From: Tissierellaceae bacterium
GTDB taxonomy: Bacteria > Bacillota > Clostridia > Tissierellales > Tissierellaceae
NCBI GenBank assembly: GCA_029264075.1
Contig: JARICQ010000021.1
Coordinates: 1-16,138 of the forward strand
Direction: 5' to 3'
Length of the DNA: 16,138 bases
A program made the translations under genes and the position numbers. Of this stretch, positions 14,105-16,138 are shown piece by piece (within the stretch, counting starts at the first letter, position 1; each line of letters starts with the position of its first letter). A model generated the notes under the pieces. It saw only the letters and a list, made by a program, of their open reading frames with translations, was not told the DNA's origin and searched no databases.

Positions 14105-14989
14105 TTACTTCTCTTTCTTTTTCTTACCTCCACTAACCATTCCTAATCCAATCAGAGTAATTCCCATAGCATAGTATATTAATGCTGGAATTTCTCCAGT
14201 TTTTGGCATCATTGCCTGTGCCTGTGGTATTACTTCTTCTATTATTTCAATTTCTTCATTTTCCACTGGTGGAATTTCCGGTGTTTCTTCCTCTGGAACT
14301 GCTTGAGGAATTTCTTCTTCTATTTCAATTTCCTCTTCTCTTTCGGGATCTTCTGTCTCCTCAGGATCTGCTGGTGCTACTATGCTTCCACCTTGCGAAG
14401 GTATACCTGGCCTAGGCCTATCTGGCCTGTCGGGTCTATCTGGTCTATCTGGTCTATCTGGTGGATCTCGATCTTCTGTTGTTTGTGCTATAAAATACCA
14501 ATTTACATCTACAGAGCTTCCTTGAAATTCATTACCTGTAGCCTCACCCGGTAGATGAACTACAGCTCTCAGCTCTTTTTCAGTATTTGGATTGAAATTT
14601 CCAAGACTTATATTGGCCGGTGCGTAGTCTTTCATAGGTCCATTGTAAATAATAAGATTGTCTAAATAAATAGTCAAAATCAATTGTTCAAATAAATCTG
14701 GCTCCCCTAATCCTGGTTCGGGACTCGTTCTTTCAGTCCTAGTAAATACTTCAAAGGGTAAGGTATAATTATTCTTTATATCTATTTTTTCTTCTAATTT
14801 ATCTCCTGGATTTAAATTTGCAAAGTCAAACAATTTTGTTCCACTCGGTATTACTTCAAGGCCTAGATCATTTCCTTCTACCCTTAAATTAACCGCATAG
14901 GCACTATTTCCTCCAAAGCTAGTCATAGTTCCCATTATCAAGGCAAATACTCCAAGAAACATCATTATTTTTGATAGGATCTTCTTCAT
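14105..14989 (-). CDS. Sortase-anchored TasA/camelysin-related surface protein
   Basis: A 294-residue exported protein. A Sec signal peptide covers about 1-32 (cleavage after SAYA). Residues 33-170 resemble a camelysin/TasA-type beta domain: LNPGDKLEEKIDIKNNY near 59-75 and a last strand region GNEFQG at 152-157, the same motif as in the two neighbouring paralogues. Five Pro-Asp-Arg repeats follow at 177-191, then a Glu-rich region (about 208-255) with two imperfect copies of EEIEIEEEIPQA. The C-terminus is a cell-wall sorting signal: MPKTG at 261-265 (a variant of LPxTG), a hydrophobic segment (about 268-286) and KKKKEK. Sortase would attach it to peptidoglycan, with the repeats spanning the wall. 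No riboswitch lies in its leader; read-through from 15170-15706 may express it. A role in anchoring matrix fibres is an inference. Confidence 0.87.
   Translation of the reverse strand: MKKILSKIMMFLGVFALIMGTMTSFGGNSAYAVNLRVEGNDLGLEVIPSGTKLFDFANLNPGDKLEEKIDIKNNYTLPFEVFTRTERTSPEPGLGEPDLFEQLILTIYLDNLIIYNGPMKDYAPANISLGNFNPNTEKELRAVVHLPGEATGNEFQGSSVDVNWYFIAQTTEDRDPPDRPDRPDRPDRPDRPRPGIPSQGGSIVAPADPEETEDPEREEEIEIEEEIPQAVPEEETPEIPPVENEEIEIIEEVIPQAQAMMPKTGEIPALIYYAMGITLIGLGMVSGGKKKKEK
14417..14461 (-). repeat. 9-nt repeats encoding (Pro-Asp-Arg)5
   Basis: Five tandem 9-nt units, mostly CCAGATAGA with CCCGACAGG and CCAGATAGG variants, encode residues 177-191 of the surface protein. Three units are identical in DNA, so copy number could change by slippage and alter the length of the wall-spanning stalk. 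Confidence 0.85.
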
Positions 14990-15011
14990 GTCTACCCTCC
15001 TCTTCTAGGGA

Positions 15012-15034
15012 TATAGGGAGTCAAGCTCTCTATA
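15012..15034 (-). other. Small hairpin in the leader of the surface protein gene
   Basis: On the minus strand TATAGAGAG (15026-15034) pairs with CTCCCTATA (15012-15020) with one A-C mismatch and a 5-nt loop. It lies about 9 nt upstream of the GAGGAGG ribosome binding site. No aptamer was recognised here and no convincing promoter is visible in 14990-15090. Confidence 0.3.
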
Positions 15035-15090
15035 ATTTATATTTTTATAATTGCTTATTGATTCTTATATTAAATAGCTTTAAAATTTGA

Positions 15091-15147
15091 AAACTAATTT
15101 TATATCTATATGGAGGAAATCCGTATCCTCCATATAGATATTAGTTT
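15091..15147 (-). terminator. Long hairpin after the TasA-like gene
   Basis: A perfect 16-bp stem (15102-15117 with 15126-15141, arms containing TATATGGAGGA and its complement) has an 8-nt loop. An outer helix AAACTAA/TTAGTTT can extend it across a 4-nt bulge. The T-tract after it is weak (TTAGTTTTC on the minus strand). It could be a leaky terminator that lets some transcription reach the surface protein gene. Confidence 0.6.
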
Positions 15148-15169
15148 AATTATTGTGATGTAAAATAAT

Positions 15170-15706
15170 TTATGGAGTTAATGTAAGTGGATCTATTCCC
15201 CACTCAGCTAAAGCTGCTCCATTTGTTACTTGTATAGCTTCTGATTCTACTGTTAATGTAAATTCTACACCTTGATATTCATTGCCCATACCTGGTCCAT
15301 CAAAACATACTTGTTTGATTAGATTTGGCGTGTCTGCTCCTGGAGCAAGTTCAAATGGATAGTAGTAGTATCCGTCTGTATGAAGTACCCAACCATTTAA
15401 TATTGGGAAATCAACTAAGCTTAAATCGCCGTTTGGCATATTTGTGAATTCTGGAGTAAGTTTTACTCTTACAAACATTCTCTTAGTTCCTTCATTTTCA
15501 ACAAATATTATCTTGTCATAACAATCTCCTGGATTGACATTTGTAGCTATACAATATGAATCTACTAAATTCATCTTCAAGGTTCCTGCTGTAAACTCAT
15601 TGACTACTGGTTCTGTACTTGCTGTAAACCAAGCTAGTGTTCCTCCTGCTACCAATAAAACTACTAACATAATTGCTGAGCCTATCATAAACTTTCTCTT
15701 TTTCAC
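15170..15706 (-). CDS. TasA/camelysin-family matrix protein, SipW-type signal
   Basis: A 178-residue exported protein. The N-terminus KKRKFMIGSAIMLVVLLVAG followed by GTLAWFTAS fits the SipW-dependent signal peptide class used by TasA, camelysin (CalY) and spore-coat TasA relatives. The mature part (about 29-178) has beta-rich features of that family: EFTAGTLKMNL, NVNPGDCYDK, VRVKLTPEF and the closing MGNEYQGVEFTLTVESEAIQ. Three cysteines (52, 62, 134) are present, unlike classical TasA. The start is GTG at 15706, chosen because GGGAGG lies 7 nt upstream; an in-frame ATG 24 nt further up overlaps the riboswitch flank and lacks a site. Its leader carries a cyclic di-GMP-I riboswitch. Likely role: extracellular fibre or matrix subunit (family inference). 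The needed SipW peptidase gene is not in the window. Confidence 0.88.
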   Translation of the reverse strand: MKKRKFMIGSAIMLVVLLVAGGTLAWFTASTEPVVNEFTAGTLKMNLVDSYCIATNVNPGDCYDKIIFVENEGTKRMFVRVKLTPEFTNMPNGDLSLVDFPILNGWVLHTDGYYYYPFELAPGADTPNLIKQVCFDGPGMGNEYQGVEFTLTVESEAIQVTNGAALAEWGIDPLTLTP

Positions 15707-15735
15707 TATTATTCCTCCCTCAAATCTCATATAGG

Positions 15736-15815
15736 ATTCGTAACTCGGCTGCCATACAAGAAGGCCCTATGGTTTTGCGTCCCCAAATTTCTCTAGGTTT
15801 GCCAAATAAGTTTCT
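15736..15815 (-). ncRNA. Cyclic di-GMP-I riboswitch upstream of the TasA-like gene
   Basis: On the minus strand: TTTGGCAAACC, a stem CCTAGA-GAAA-TTTGGG with GNRA loop (two wobble pairs), GACGCAAAACCATAGGGCCT, and TATGGCAGCC followed by GAGTTACGAA. CCATA pairs with TATGG to close the second stem. It contains the ligand-contacting G before GCAAACC. It ends about 30 nt before the GTG of the TasA-like gene, with no terminator in between. The promoter was not clear: the best -10 candidate is near 15836-15841 (TATACC) with no good -35. Confidence 0.92.
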
Positions 15816-15864
15816 AAAAGATCTTGCCACTGGTATAATTTTCTTTATTCTTTTCTAATCTTTA

Positions 15865-15897
15865 TATATATGGAGGAAAAGCTCTCCTCCATATATA
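15865..15897 (-). terminator. Hairpin after the first TasA-like gene
   Basis: A perfect 13-bp stem (15865-15877 with 15885-15897) has a 7-nt loop; its arms contain ATATATGGAGGA and its complement. It lies 40 nt past the stop of the partial TasA-like gene and before the riboswitch leader of the next. The U-tract is poor. It closely resembles the hairpin at 15102-15141. Confidence 0.6.
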
Positions 15898-15937
15898 ATT
15901 ATCTAAATAGTTTAATCTTAATTTTTAATCTTTAATA

Positions 15938-16138
15938 TTATTGTGGTCCTTCATTTAACGGATCAATTGCCCATCCTTCAGCTGTTGGAGCGCCATTAGT
16001 TGCTTGTATACCGTCTGCTTCAACTGTTATATTAAATTCTGCACCTTGATATTCGTTGCCCATAGTTGGTCCATCAAAACAAATTTGGTTGTCTTCAAAT
16101 AAACCTGTAGTAGTTTCCCCTGGTAGTAATACTTCTGT
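15938..16138 (-). CDS. TasA/camelysin-family protein, N-terminus beyond window
   Basis: The last 66 codons of a paralogue of the 15170-15706 gene, ending in TAA at 15938-15940. The visible part contains LLPGETTTGLF, ICFDGPTMGNEYQGAEF and IQATNGAPTAEGWAIDPL. The 15170-15706 protein has PGADTPNLIKQ, VCFDGPGMGNEYQG and IQVTNGAALAEWGIDPL in the same order. The two genes are therefore a tandem duplication that has diverged. The Cys before FDGP is shared by both. The signal peptide, start and any upstream riboswitch lie outside the window. Confidence 0.88.
   Translation of the reverse strand, partial: TEVLLPGETTTGLFEDNQICFDGPTMGNEYQGAEFNITVEADGIQATNGAPTAEGWAIDPLNEGPQ

Noticed and set aside
14417..14461. 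CRISPR-like or satellite repeat
   Set aside because: The 9-nt units are in frame and encode Pro-Asp-Arg; there are no spacers, and no cas genes.
14182..14554. Two plus-strand open frames across the acidic and Pro-Asp-Arg repeats
   Set aside because: They are mirror images of the repetitive coding sequence of the surface protein (Leu/Phe-rich and Trp/Ser/Ile-rich runs) with no ribosome binding site.
14990..15090. Possible fourth riboswitch upstream of the surface protein gene
   Set aside because: No GGCAAAC, GACGCAAA or GGCAGCC elements are present; only a small hairpin and AT-rich sequence.
15707..15730. ATG start for the TasA-like gene eight codons upstream
   Set aside because: It has no ribosome binding site, overlaps the strong GGGAGG site of the GTG at 15706, and would put acidic and neutral residues before the KKRK signal-peptide start.
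13743..15815. cGAMP-sensing (GEMM-Ib) alternative for the three aptamers
   Set aside because: All three have G before GCAAAC where the cGAMP variants I know have A. This is judged from an alignment by eye, so binding tests would settle it.

Overview
The window looks like chromosome from a low-GC, Gram-positive anaerobe of the Clostridia/Tissierellia type. This rests on the AT-rich coding, the GGAGG ribosome binding sites, the ctsR-mcsA-mcsB-clpC-radA block, a CarD-family gene beside a PIN/TRAM gene, and the presence of several type I cyclic di-GMP riboswitches. Species cannot be named from the sequence alone. All protein genes except one lie on the minus strand, so the transcription order runs from high to low coordinates.

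Region A (about 12.9 kb to the right edge) is a cell-surface module. It holds the C-terminal end of one TasA/camelysin-like protein (15938 to edge), a complete paralogue with a SipW-type signal peptide (15170-15706), and a surface protein with Pro-Asp-Arg repeats, acidic repeats and an MPKTG sorting signal (14105-14989). A secreted transglutaminase-fold enzyme with an intact Cys-His-Asp triad follows (12947-13729). One cyclic di-GMP-I aptamer precedes the complete TasA-like gene. Two tandem aptamers precede the transglutaminase gene, and between them sits a 21-codon open frame that is a degenerate copy of that gene's signal-peptide start. The leader was evidently duplicated together with the start of the gene. 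The simplest reading is a matrix/adhesin system and an enzyme that modifies it, both read out from cyclic di-GMP.

Region B (12.9 to 6.96 kb) is the protein quality-control operon ctsR-mcsA-mcsB-clpC followed by radA. A CtsR operator lies just upstream of ctsR. A perfect 26-nt palindrome separates clpC from radA.

Region C (6.9 to 5.7 kb) contains the only plus-strand gene, a small Cys-containing protein whose C-terminus resembles a MazG helix, divergent from carD. In Bacillus-type genomes disA would lie between radA and the PIN/TRAM gene; no disA is present here.

Region D (5.66 kb to the left edge) has the membrane PIN/TRAM gene with its own strong terminator. After it comes an ispD-ispF-proS-gltX operon, which joins two steps of the MEP isoprenoid pathway to two aminoacyl-tRNA synthetases; gltX runs off the left edge.

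The one gene-free stretch over 300 bases (13730-14104) is fully occupied by a terminator, a promoter, two riboswitches and the mini-ORF.
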